Below are positions 56,473-64,000 of a stretch of DNA of 64,000 nt, one piece after another. The translations under genes were made by a program, and so were the position numbers. Position 1 is the stretch's first letter; each line of letters opens with the position of its first letter. The DNA lies in assembly GCF_000428585.1 (NCBI RefSeq), contig NZ_AUAF01000012.1, positions 1 to 64,000 of the forward strand, written 5' to 3'. The DNA comes from Zooshikella ganghwensis DSM 15267. GTDB lineage: Bacteria > Pseudomonadota > Gammaproteobacteria > Pseudomonadales > Zooshikellaceae. Below the pieces are notes generated by a model. It was not told the origin of the DNA and did no database searches. It saw only the letters and a program-made list of their open reading frames with translations.

Positions 56473-59043
56473 ATGAAATATAATCATAATAATATTGAAA
56501 ATTGGGACAGCTCAACCAAAAGGGATCAAGCAGTGTGGATGAATGATGTTAAATATCGCTCTATTTTAACCTCCAAGTGGCCAATAAGTCGTTATATAAG
56601 CTTATGGTTTTCAATAAGTGTCATCGGTTATTCATTTTTACCACTTTTATTATTATTTACAGTAGGGAATGGATTTACGACGGATTTAGTAAGTTTAACT
56701 TTTTTTGAGTGGCTGAGCAGCTTTGGGGAACATTCAGGTCATTTTGCATTATCGTGGGTCGCTTTATTGTGTGCTCTATTGATGTGTTCATTTGTGTGCC
56801 TTCTTGCTTCACTGGAGAATGTTACGACAATATTTATTCTTGCTTTAGCCGTTGTTTGTGTAGCGATTGTTGATGTTTTTTTTGATTATCAGGTATCATT
56901 ACTCCATGGTCAGCTAACAGATAAACTCTTTAACATTGCTTGGACTATTGGGAAAATACATGCGCTATCTATCATCATTGTTGCTTCGATTATAATTAAG
57001 TGGCAGTTGTATGCTCGAAGACAATGGTTGATTGTATTGCTCTATGCTCTATTTGCTACTTATATTGGTTTTATTTTGCAACAGAGGTATTTGACATCGA
57101 CAAGAGTGATAGCAGATGCTGAAGCAGGGACGGCTGTACTCAATATCGTTATAGAATTAGCACCCGTTATTATGTGTGTTATAGGTGGTGTTCTTTTAAT
57201 AAACTTTGTCAGAGAGCGTAAGCGAAGCTTTTTTGTACAAAGTGTACTTTTATTTCTTTTTCCTATTTTTTCTGCACAGTTACATATTGCTTTTGGGAGT
57301 GTGGTTTCTTACCACCAACACCATGTGATAGCAAAAATTTTGACTGCAACGGCATTTGTAATCCCATTAATAGGTGCTTTCTTGGAAGTGATATTTAAAA
57401 TGCAAATTTTTAAAAAAATGCTTGCAGATAAAAATAAAGAAAATATACATCTTTGGCAGTCGAATAAAAAATTACAAAGGTCCAAGTCCCAACTTAACTC
57501 AATGTGCCAATCAGTAAAAGAGTGTCAAAAAAGTGAAGCAGGACTACTTGTTAACCTTGGCTTAGAAATGAAAGAGCCAGTTAATAACATAATGGCAATG
57601 ACCTCTTTGTTGCAAGCAAATAAACTGGAAGAACTAGAAAAATTATCTGTCAAGGCTATTTATTCGGCTAGCGAAAAGTTATATAGGCTCGCTTCCGAAG
57701 TAACTGATTATGGTAAAATCAAATCAGGTCAAATTAATATTAATTATGTTGAGTTTGACTTTTACCAAGTTATTGAAATGGTTGCAGACCAATTGACTTA
57801 TAGGATTAATGAACAGCCTGTATCTGTTTCGATTGTATATGCTGATGATATTCCTGGGCCAGTTAAAGGTGACTTTAAGAGAATTCAACAGGTCATCTAT
57901 AATTTAGCCATTGCACTACATAGCCTTAGGAAGCATAGAGAAATTTGTATTAATACACAATTGATCAGTCAGCAAATTGATTGTGTCACATTATTAGTCA
58001 AAGTTTGCAGTCCAAAACAGACTAAAGAGGACATGAAATGTATTGGAATGCAAATGACAAATCTCTACTTGGCGGTTGCAAGTGAATTAGTGAAACAATT
58101 GCATGGGGAGCTGACAGAAACAAAATATGGTGAAGTCGCTGTTAGGCTTTGTTTGCCATTGGCACCAGGTGTACCTATTAAAGTAAGAAATAAGGTTGAT
58201 TTACAAGGCGTCCGTGTCTTGATTGTTGATGATGTTACAGAGAACTGTGAGTTGTTAGAGCGTTTACTAAATAGATGGGGTATGGTTTGTGATATTGCTA
58301 GAACAGCGACAGAAGCATTAGAAAAAATAACTCAGCAGGCGCTAGGTAAACACCCCTATGATATTGCGCTGTTGGATTATAAAATGCCGGCAATGGATGG
58401 CGAAATGTTGGGTAGAGGTATTAAAAATGATCCTGTTATTGCAAAAACTAAATTGGTTATGCTAACTACGGCAGACTATCAGCGTAATATTGAAGACCTT
58501 AAAAGAGCAGGATTTTCTGGGTATTTACTAAAACCAGCACGTTCACGCTTATTGCTCCAGTTATTGGGTAAAGTGCTGTTATCAGAGCCTGATGTGTTGG
58601 TAACACGTGAAATGTTAAATGATGGGTCAGAAACAGTGTTGATTAACTCAGGCCATCAGTCAGGAAATATCAATATTTTAGTAGCTGAAGATAGCTATTC
58701 ACATCAATTAGTCATCAAAACACTGCTAAAAAAACTTGGGTGTAATGTAACTGCTGTTGATTGTAAGGAACAGTTGATACAGCAGGCACGTCAATTTAAT
58801 TACGATATCATTATGTTGGATATGTTATTAAAGTCCAAAAGTACTGTGCCAATGGTGGATGAGTTAAAACGGTTATTCTCTCAGGATGTACCCGTTGTTG
58901 GTTTAGTACCTAGTGACCGTCAACAAGAGCTTATTGTTAATAATGAATTATACGATGATATTATTTATAAGCCTTATTCTCAGAATGTTTTAGTGAATAT
59001 ACTTAATCACTGGTGTAGTGAGAAATTTTCTACGATTCAATAA
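56473..59043 (+). CDS. Degenerate hybrid histidine kinase (pseudokinase) with two receivers
   Basis: 856 residues. About eight membrane spans fill residues ~30-310. The HisKA-like segment reads VNLGLEMKEPVNNIM, where the family has N-SHEIRTPLN, so the phospho-acceptor His is Leu364. The ATPase-like part (GDFKRIQQVIYNLAIALHSL to LCLPL) lacks the N-box Asn and the DxGxG box. Receiver 1 (LIVDDVTEN, Asp635 in ALLDYKMPAMDG) looks intact. Receiver 2 (ILVAEDSY, Asp783 in IIMLDMLLK, YKPYS) keeps its core. Probably a membrane scaffold phosphorylated by other kinases. Monocistronic. Confidence 0.8.
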   Translation: MKYNHNNIENWDSSTKRDQAVWMNDVKYRSILTSKWPISRYISLWFSISVIGYSFLPLLLLFTVGNGFTTDLVSLTFFEWLSSFGEHSGHFALSWVALLCALLMCSFVCLLASLENVTTIFILALAVVCVAIVDVFFDYQVSLLHGQLTDKLFNIAWTIGKIHALSIIIVASIIIKWQLYARRQWLIVLLYALFATYIGFILQQRYLTSTRVIADAEAGTAVLNIVIELAPVIMCVIGGVLLINFVRERKRSFFVQSVLLFLFPIFSAQLHIAFGSVVSYHQHHVIAKILTATAFVIPLIGAFLEVIFKMQIFKKMLADKNKENIHLWQSNKKLQRSKSQLNSMCQSVKECQKSEAGLLVNLGLEMKEPVNNIMAMTSLLQANKLEELEKLSVKAIYSASEKLYRLASEVTDYGKIKSGQININYVEFDFYQVIEMVADQLTYRINEQPVSVSIVYADDIPGPVKGDFKRIQQVIYNLAIALHSLRKHREICINTQLISQQIDCVTLLVKVCSPKQTKEDMKCIGMQMTNLYLAVASELVKQLHGELTETKYGEVAVRLCLPLAPGVPIKVRNKVDLQGVRVLIVDDVTENCELLERLLNRWGMVCDIARTATEALEKITQQALGKHPYDIALLDYKMPAMDGEMLGRGIKNDPVIAKTKLVMLTTADYQRNIEDLKRAGFSGYLLKPARSRLLLQLLGKVLLSEPDVLVTREMLNDGSETVLINSGHQSGNINILVAEDSYSHQLVIKTLLKKLGCNVTAVDCKEQLIQQARQFNYDIIMLDMLLKSKSTVPMVDELKRLFSQDVPVVGLVPSDRQQELIVNNELYDDIIYKPYSQNVLVNILNHWCSEKFSTIQ

Positions 59044-59053
59044 GTGAGTCATT

Positions 59054-59107
59054 AACCGCGCGCCATAGAATATCGAAATGCGAAACGATATTCTCTGGTG
59101 CGTGGTT
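59054..59107. repeat. Long imperfect hairpin after the pseudokinase
   Basis: Two 22-bp arms sharing AACC, CGC, CCA and AGAATATCG blocks (three mismatches, two of them G-U in RNA) surround a 10-base loop. No long T tract follows, so it may be a factor-dependent or weak terminator between convergent genes. Confidence 0.6.
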
Positions 59108-59112
59108 ATAAC

Positions 59113-59127
59113 GTGTTAACTGGGGCT
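59113..59127 (+). repeat. Diverged copy of the 15-bp repeat
   Basis: GTGTTAACTGGGGCT, near-match to GTGTTAACAGGCCCT, again in a convergent gap just before a gene end. Confidence 0.4.
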
Positions 59128-59131
59128 AACA

Positions 59132-60067
59132 TTAAAAAGATTTTATCTCATCAATAACCATATCTTTTCGGGATTTCACTTCTATAAATACACGTTTAAC
59201 AAGTGGGTACTGAGTTTTAATTTGGCAGTCAAGGTGGGCAATGGTTTTTTCTACGATGCCCGCGGGTGTTTGATCTTCAAAGTCTAAACTAATCGTTGCA
59301 AGGATAAAATTTGGTCCCATATGCATAGTAGCAATTTCATTAACATGCTCTACGTTGGGCTGGTTTACGAGTAATTCACGTATACCTCGACGAGTTGCAG
59401 GTTTTGCACTCTCACCGATTAACAGGCTCTTGGTCTCATACGCTAACCAGGCCGCTGTACCTGCTAATATACAGCCAATCAAAATAGAGGCAATACCATC
59501 ATAAACTGGATTACCTGTAAGGTGTCCTAGGGCAATTCCGATAAAAGCTATGATCAGACCAAGCATTGCTGCACTGTCTTCGAATAAAACGACAAAAACG
59601 GAAGGGTCCTTAGCTTGGTGTACTGCTTTAAAAAGTGAGTTATTGCCTCGGGTATGTTTAAACTCTTTCCAAGCCATATACCACGCTATACCTTCAAATA
59701 TCAGTGCTAGGGTTAACACGATATAGTTGACCGATACATTTTCGAGTGGGCTTGGGTTCATTAAATGATGAATACCCTCATAAATAGATATACCTGCTCC
59801 TACCGCAAAAATTAAAATTGCAACGACAAAACTCCAAAAATAGATTTCTTTTCCATGTCCAAACGGAAAGTCTTCACTGGCAGGTTTTTCTGCTTGTTTG
59901 AGACCAAAAAGCAAAAGTACTTGATTGCCGCTATCCACCACAGAGTGAATGGCTTCAGAGAACATGGCAGAGCTACCAGTCATTACTGAGGCAACAAACT
60001 TAGTGATTGCTACAAGTCCATTACCGACTAGCGCTGCGATGATGACCTTTTTGGACCCTGATGCCAT
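59132..60067 (-). CDS. Cation diffusion facilitator transporter
   Basis: 311 residues, six membrane spans. The metal-site residues are in SEAIHSVVDSGNQ (span 2) and LFEDSAAMLGLIIAF (span 5). The C-terminal cytosolic domain (residues ~215-300, VEHVNEIATMHMGPNFILATISLDFED) is the usual CDF metallochaperone-like domain. It exports divalent cations such as zinc. GHLTGNPVYDGIASILIG is typical of the SLC30A9-like branch; the metal is uncertain. Confidence 0.88.
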   Translation of the reverse strand: MASGSKKVIIAALVGNGLVAITKFVASVMTGSSAMFSEAIHSVVDSGNQVLLLFGLKQAEKPASEDFPFGHGKEIYFWSFVVAILIFAVGAGISIYEGIHHLMNPSPLENVSVNYIVLTLALIFEGIAWYMAWKEFKHTRGNNSLFKAVHQAKDPSVFVVLFEDSAAMLGLIIAFIGIALGHLTGNPVYDGIASILIGCILAGTAAWLAYETKSLLIGESAKPATRRGIRELLVNQPNVEHVNEIATMHMGPNFILATISLDFEDQTPAGIVEKTIAHLDCQIKTQYPLVKRVFIEVKSRKDMVIDEIKSF

Positions 60068-60448
60068 TTAAACTTCTCCGTTACATGAGGTTGAGGAGGT
60101 CGATAATAAAAAGTCATTTGTAAAAATCAATTCGAATAACGAATGAATTTGCTAATAGTCATGTTTATTAATGCTCAATGCGTGATGTTATGCAAAGAAT
60201 TGACTACTTTCTATGAAACGCTGGTTTGATAACTAACTTTATCATTGAGTGGGTGATGGGCATTATTAACTATTGCAGCTATTGTTCGCCTGCTTAGCTA
60301 GCCGTGTTGGAATCACTAAAAAACGCGGTTATCAGCGTCGTTGTCACTTATATGTTTCGTGTAAATTTCTATCTTGAGTCTATTTTTATTTGCAACATTA
60401 AACGATATGGATAAAGCTAAAATAATAGTGGTTAATTAAAGGTTGGTT
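60068..60448. other. Divergent gap CDF/degenerate GGDEF
   Basis: 381 bp, AT-rich, no gene or repeat recognised. Confidence 0.5.
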
Positions 60449-61552
60449 ATGAATTCCAACACACTGTCGCTGCATTCCTTTTCGTTTAACTCGGATGAGC
60501 ACGAAGTATTAGCGCAAAACGCTAAGGTAGGAACATGGCTTTATCTGTTAATATGGGTAGCAATTGTATTGTGGGGTGATTTACTGCAACACGTGCCTTT
60601 ACTTACCTCGCTGATGACAATTTGCTTAGTGTTATTAGCGTCTGTCCGCTTTTCTTTAGTTCATAATTTTGCTCGTTGGTATCTTCATTACCCGCTTGCA
60701 TGGGTATGTGGGGTCTATTGCTGTATTTTATTTAGTGGGTTGTTATGGGGAGGGATGACTGCAATTGCGTTATCCAGTCATGCCTTACAAAGCTTGGCAG
60801 TAGCACTACTAGCTGCGACAGCTGGATTTATTTCTGCAAGTTGTGTGCTCTATACGTTTAGTGGTTTGCTGACCATGGGTTATCAAACCTGCTTGCTATT
60901 TCCTCCATTGGTGGCTCTTTGGCTTCAAGGCGGAGAAACTAATTATTGGCTGTCTGGCTTGTTGCTGGCGTACTGGTTAGGAATGGTGGCTATTTTCTGG
61001 ATTCAGCATAAACAATATCGCCTGTTAAGCCATCAACAACATGCACCTCAATATACAGAAAAACAACTTTGTTTGACCGAAGCTCATTCTGTGACAGGAT
61101 GGATTAGTCATGAGCACTTGTCAGGTGTTGTTAATGCTGAAGTTAAGCGAAGTTCCCGAAGCGGAGCACCATTAGCACTTCTCAAGCTCATGGTAACTCC
61201 TCATGACAGACGAAAGTTTGATAAAGATGAGGTCGAGTCTATCCATACTGAGCTGGCTGGAGTGTTAAATAGCATAATCACGCGAGCCAGCGACTGGATT
61301 TTTTATGATGATGCGGGAAATGTTTTTATGTTACTGCCAGAGACTCCTGCCGCAGCAGCGTGTCATATTGCAGATAAAATGATTAACCAGATGCCTAAAC
61401 CACTCAACCAACGTTACTTGTTCAGCATTGGGGTGCTTGCGGGAAGTGTTTCCTGGCCGGTCTCAAGTAAAGTTTTACTGCAACGCTTAGCAAGTGTAAC
61501 TAATGATGTCTACAAAAATAATCAGACGGTAGCCTTTTCAACCATCACCTGA
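60449..61552 (+). CDS. Six-TM protein with degenerate GGDEF domain
   Basis: About 367 residues. The ATG at 60449 follows AAAGG; an in-frame TTG at 60443 is less likely. Six membrane spans (residues ~30-190) precede a C-terminal domain of GGDEF fold: EVKRSSRSGAPLALLKLMV fits the E..RA.R...PLSLL.LDID segment, and VFMLLPETPAAAACHIADKM fits the EF-VLLP region. The catalytic GGDEF motif is replaced by DAGNV (residues 288-292), so cyclase activity is not expected. A c-di-GMP or nucleotide sensor role is inference. folA follows after 48 bp. Confidence 0.7.
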   Translation: MNSNTLSLHSFSFNSDEHEVLAQNAKVGTWLYLLIWVAIVLWGDLLQHVPLLTSLMTICLVLLASVRFSLVHNFARWYLHYPLAWVCGVYCCILFSGLLWGGMTAIALSSHALQSLAVALLAATAGFISASCVLYTFSGLLTMGYQTCLLFPPLVALWLQGGETNYWLSGLLLAYWLGMVAIFWIQHKQYRLLSHQQHAPQYTEKQLCLTEAHSVTGWISHEHLSGVVNAEVKRSSRSGAPLALLKLMVTPHDRRKFDKDEVESIHTELAGVLNSIITRASDWIFYDDAGNVFMLLPETPAAAACHIADKMINQMPKPLNQRYLFSIGVLAGSVSWPVSSKVLLQRLASVTNDVYKNNQTVAFSTIT

Positions 61553-61600
61553 TAGTGTTCGTTTTTTTCTTCTAGTCTGTTTTCGCTTGAGAGATCCTCT

Positions 61601-62110
61601 ATGCAGGTTGCTATGATTGCTGCTTTGGCAGCAAATCGTGTTATTGGAATCAATGGTAAGCTTCCTTGGTACATTCCAGGAGAGCTTAAGTACTTCAAGC
61701 ATGTCACAATGGGAAAACCTATCATAATGGGGCGTAAAACATTCGTGTCATTGGGCCGCCCATTACCAGGTCGAAGTAATATTGTGATTACTCGCGATCA
61801 AGAGTACCAACATGAGGGCGTCCAGGTTGTTCACAGCTTAGAAGAAGCGTTATCACTTGCAGAAAACATTGCTTTTATTAATGGCGTTGATGAAGTAGTG
61901 ATTATTGGCGGAGGGGAAATTTATCGTCAGGCATTACCAAAGTCGACACGACTTTATTTAACCCTGATCCACAAAGACTTTACGGGGGATGCTGTTTTTC
62001 CTGAGTGGTCTGAAGATGAGTGGAAAATGGTGAGTGAGCAAGCCAATCACTATGAGCCTCAGGCACTAGATTACAGCTATCAGGTATGGCAGCGGATCAC
62101 AGCGGAATAA
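61601..62110 (+). CDS. folA: Dihydrofolate reductase
   Basis: 169 residues. IAALAANRVIGINGKLPWYIPGELKYFKHVTMGKPIIMGRKTFVSLGRPLPGR is a complete DHFR opening in pieces: the W-P loop, IMGR and GRPLPGR. The active-site acid is Glu28 (PGEL) where E. coli has Asp27 (PADL). VIIGGGEIYRQALP binds NADPH. It regenerates tetrahydrofolate used up by ThyA. Confidence 0.96.
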   Translation: MQVAMIAALAANRVIGINGKLPWYIPGELKYFKHVTMGKPIIMGRKTFVSLGRPLPGRSNIVITRDQEYQHEGVQVVHSLEEALSLAENIAFINGVDEVVIIGGGEIYRQALPKSTRLYLTLIHKDFTGDAVFPEWSEDEWKMVSEQANHYEPQALDYSYQVWQRITAE

Positions 62111-62182
62111 CTTTTCTATTCATGGTGAAGTCACTGTAACTGACTGGATGTGATTAACGCGGTTGCTGAAGGTTTAAAACAT

Positions 62183-62218
62183 GGGCCTCTTTGAGAGACC
62201 CGTGATAGCCCGTGATAG
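62183..62218. repeat. Hairpin and tandem decamer between folA and ilvD
   Basis: GGGCCTCT-TTG-AGAGACCC forms a hairpin (one mismatch), followed directly by two tandem copies of CCCGTGATAG at 62199-62218. Between convergent genes, so possibly a weak terminator for both. Confidence 0.45.
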
Positions 62219-62257
62219 ATTGTTGTTTTCGTTATAGATAGTTGCTTTATAGCTTAG

Positions 62258-64000
62258 TTAACGCCGATTGAGGCGGTCTAAACTGCGAACGCCCCCTTTA
62301 TCTGCACTGGTGGCTAATGCAGCATACGCTTTAAGTGCTGTTGATACTCGGCGCTTACGAGGTGTCGCCGGTTGCCAGGCACTTGGCCCTTTCGCTTCCA
62401 TCGCGGTGTGGCGGGCATCAAGAGTTGCACTGTCAACTTGAAGCGATATAACTCGGTTAGGGATATCAATCAGAATCTTGTCACCCTCTTCAACCAAGGC
62501 AATGGCTCCACCTTCAGCAGCTTCAGGGGATACATGACCAATCGATAGTCCTGAGGTACCTCCAGAGAACCGGCCATCAGTCAGCAGTGCACACTGTTTA
62601 CCTAAACCTTTTGATTTGAGATAGCTGGTTGGATACAGCATTTCCTGCATACCTGGCCCGCCTTGAGGACCCTCATAGCGAATGATAACCACATCGCCTG
62701 CCTGTACTTGATCTTCCAAAATACCTTTAACCGCAGCATCCTGGCTTTCAAATATCCGCGCTTGGCCTTCAAATACCCAAATACTGGGATCAACGCCTGC
62801 TGTTTTAACAATACAGCCATTTTCAGCAATGTTACCAAAGAGAACGGCAAGTCCTCCTTCTTGGCTGAAGGCATGCTCTACACTACGAATGCAGCCATGT
62901 TGACGATCAAGGTCTAGAGAATCCCAGCGGCAAGACTGACTGAAGGCTTGTTGAGTCGGAATACCTGCAGGTCCCGCTAAATAAAAGGTATGCACTTCAG
63001 GGGACTGAGTTCGTTTGATATCCCACTGGTTGATGGCATCTCCTAGGGTAGGCGAGTGCACTGTAGCAACATTGGCATGCAACAACCCACCCTTTTCCAG
63101 CTCACCTAAAATCGCCATGATACCTCCTGCACGGTGAACATCTTCAATGTGATAATCAGGGGTAGAAGGGGCCACCTTACATAAATGGGGAACCTTACGT
63201 GAGAGCCGGTCAATATCAGTCATGGTAAAGTCGACTTCAGCTTCCTGGGCAGCGGCAAGCAAGTGAAGAATGGTATTGGTTGAACCACCCATGGCGATAT
63301 CCAGTGTCATGGCATTTTCGAAAGCTTTTTTATTAGCGATTTGGCGAGGAAGAAAGCGCTCTTCGTTTTGCTCATAATAGCGCTTGGTAATCTCAACAAT
63401 AAGTTGTCCCGCCCGCTTAAAAAGCTGCTCCCTGGCAGCATGGGTTGCAAGTGTTGTTCCGTTGCCTGGTAACGAGAGGCCAAGCGCTTCCGTCAAACAG
63501 TTCATTGAGTTGGCGGTAAACATGCCAGAACAAGATCCACAAGTGGGACAAGCACTCCGTTCGTAAGCTTCGGCTTGCTCATCCGTTATTGTTGGGTCGG
63601 CTGCAGCTACCATCGCATCAACTAAATCGAGTTTAATGATTTTGTCGGCTAATTTAGTTTTTCCTGCCTCCATTGGACCACCAGAAACAAAAACTACGGG
63701 GATATTGAGGCGAAGCGCTGCCATTAACATACCGGGAGTGATTTTGTCGCAGTTTGATATACAGACAAGTGCGTCTGCACAATGTGCATTGCACATGTAC
63801 TCAACAGAGTCGGCAATAATTTCCCGAGAAGGCAGGCTGTACAGCATACCATCATGGCCCATAGCAATGCCGTCATCGACAGCGATGGTATTAAACTCTT
63901 TAGCTACACCACCTGCTTTCTCTATTTCTCGGGCAACAAGCTGACCAAGGTCTTTAAGGTGGACATGGCCTGGCACAAATTGAGTAAAAGAGTTTGCAAT
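62258..64000 (-). CDS. ilvD: Dihydroxy-acid dehydratase (5' end beyond the window)
   Basis: 581 residues are visible and the frame stays open to the right edge (IANSFTQF before VPGHVHLKD), so about 30 N-terminal residues are missing. Cluster-binding Cys are in [20 protein letters not shown] and [32 protein letters not shown] is the C-terminal motif. It makes the 2-keto acids for valine, leucine and isoleucine. The same superfamily as edd in this window. Confidence 0.96.
   Translation of the reverse strand: MANSFTQFVPGHVHLKDLGQLVAREIEKAGGVAKEFNTIAVDDGIAMGHDGMLYSLPSREIIADSVEYMCNAHCADALVCISNCDKITPGMLMAALRLNIPVVFVSGGPMEAGKTKLADKIIKLDLVDAMVAAADPTITDEQAEAYERSACPTCGSCSGMFTANSMNCLTEALGLSLPGNGTTLATHAAREQLFKRAGQLIVEITKRYYEQNEERFLPRQIANKKAFENAMTLDIAMGGSTNTILHLLAAAQEAEVDFTMTDIDRLSRKVPHLCKVAPSTPDYHIEDVHRAGGIMAILGELEKGGLLHANVATVHSPTLGDAINQWDIKRTQSPEVHTFYLAGPAGIPTQQAFSQSCRWDSLDLDRQHGCIRSVEHAFSQEGGLAVLFGNIAENGCIVKTAGVDPSIWVFEGQARIFESQDAAVKGILEDQVQAGDVVIIRYEGPQGGPGMQEMLYPTSYLKSKGLGKQCALLTDGRFSGGTSGLSIGHVSPEAAEGGAIALVEEGDKILIDIPNRVISLQVDSATLDARHTAMEAKGPSAWQPATPRKRRVSTALKAYAALATSADKGGVRSLDRLNRR

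Noticed and set aside
62258-63976. Treating 63976 as the ilvD start
   Set aside because: The codon is an internal GTG; the frame continues to the right edge with family-typical residues, so the gene is simply cut.

Overview
The window is chromosomal DNA of an AT-rich marine-type gammaproteobacterium. The evidence is Pseudomonas/Oceanospirillales-like gene content and order: rppH-ptsP-TSUP-lgt-thyA, folA next to ilvD, a gltR/gtrS-gap-edd-glk-eda-pgl-zwf-hexR Entner-Doudoroff block, and the macrodomain gene maoP. An Oceanospirillales member (for example Zooshikella-like) is my guess; the sequence alone does not prove it. I saw no tRNA, rRNA, CRISPR array, prophage or complete insertion sequence.

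Layout. 0-6 kb: small envelope proteins, a class I/II aminotransferase and a glycine-zipper lipoprotein, with long intergenic gaps full of short repeats. 6-13 kb: a three-gene minus-strand cluster (a 533-aa protein weakly VasX-like, a 1516-aa protein with an internal OmpA-like domain but no signal peptide, and an arrestin-fold protein). This is the least explained coding region. 13.7-22.5 kb: phosphoketolase, L,D-transpeptidase, TraB/GumN protein, GcvR, RlmI and a HAD-IB phosphatase. 22.6-27.2 kb: mobA facing a complete napEDABC periplasmic nitrate reductase operon, including a 53-residue napE, with a perfect 7-2-7 NarL/NarP-type site upstream. 28-33.7 kb: rppH, ptsP, TSUP transporter, lgt, thyA. 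34-41 kb: a secreted protein with two PilJ-like repeats, maoP, an esterase, a solute-binding protein and lipoproteins. 41-54.8 kb: glucose sensing and the Entner-Doudoroff pathway, with HexR-like operators in the gap/edd and zwf/hexR intergenic regions. 54.8-64 kb: OmpA/TSP3 lipoprotein, DUF427 protein, a degenerate hybrid histidine kinase, a CDF transporter, a membrane protein with a degenerate GGDEF domain, folA and ilvD (cut by the right edge).

How the genes work together. Zwf, Pgl, Edd, Eda, Glk, Gap and Pyk form a route from glucose to pyruvate, with HexR as the likely local repressor and a GltR/GtrS-type pair as the likely sugar sensor. The sugar-binding protein beside that pair has no permease genes in the window. 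MobA supplies the bis-MGD cofactor that NapA needs, and NapC/NapB carry quinol electrons to it. RppH and PtsP (nitrogen PTS) form a conserved regulatory pair.

Most notable non-coding signal: many gaps carry a 22-bp palindrome of the form TATACCC-N8-GGGTATA. Its half-sites are also the tips of longer elements (76-153 bp), two of which have clear 26-bp terminal inverted repeats. I read this as a MITE-like family and its remnants. A separate exact 15-bp repeat (GTGTTAACAGGCCCT) occurs three times. Two signalling proteins, at 56.5 and 60.4 kb, have lost their catalytic motifs.
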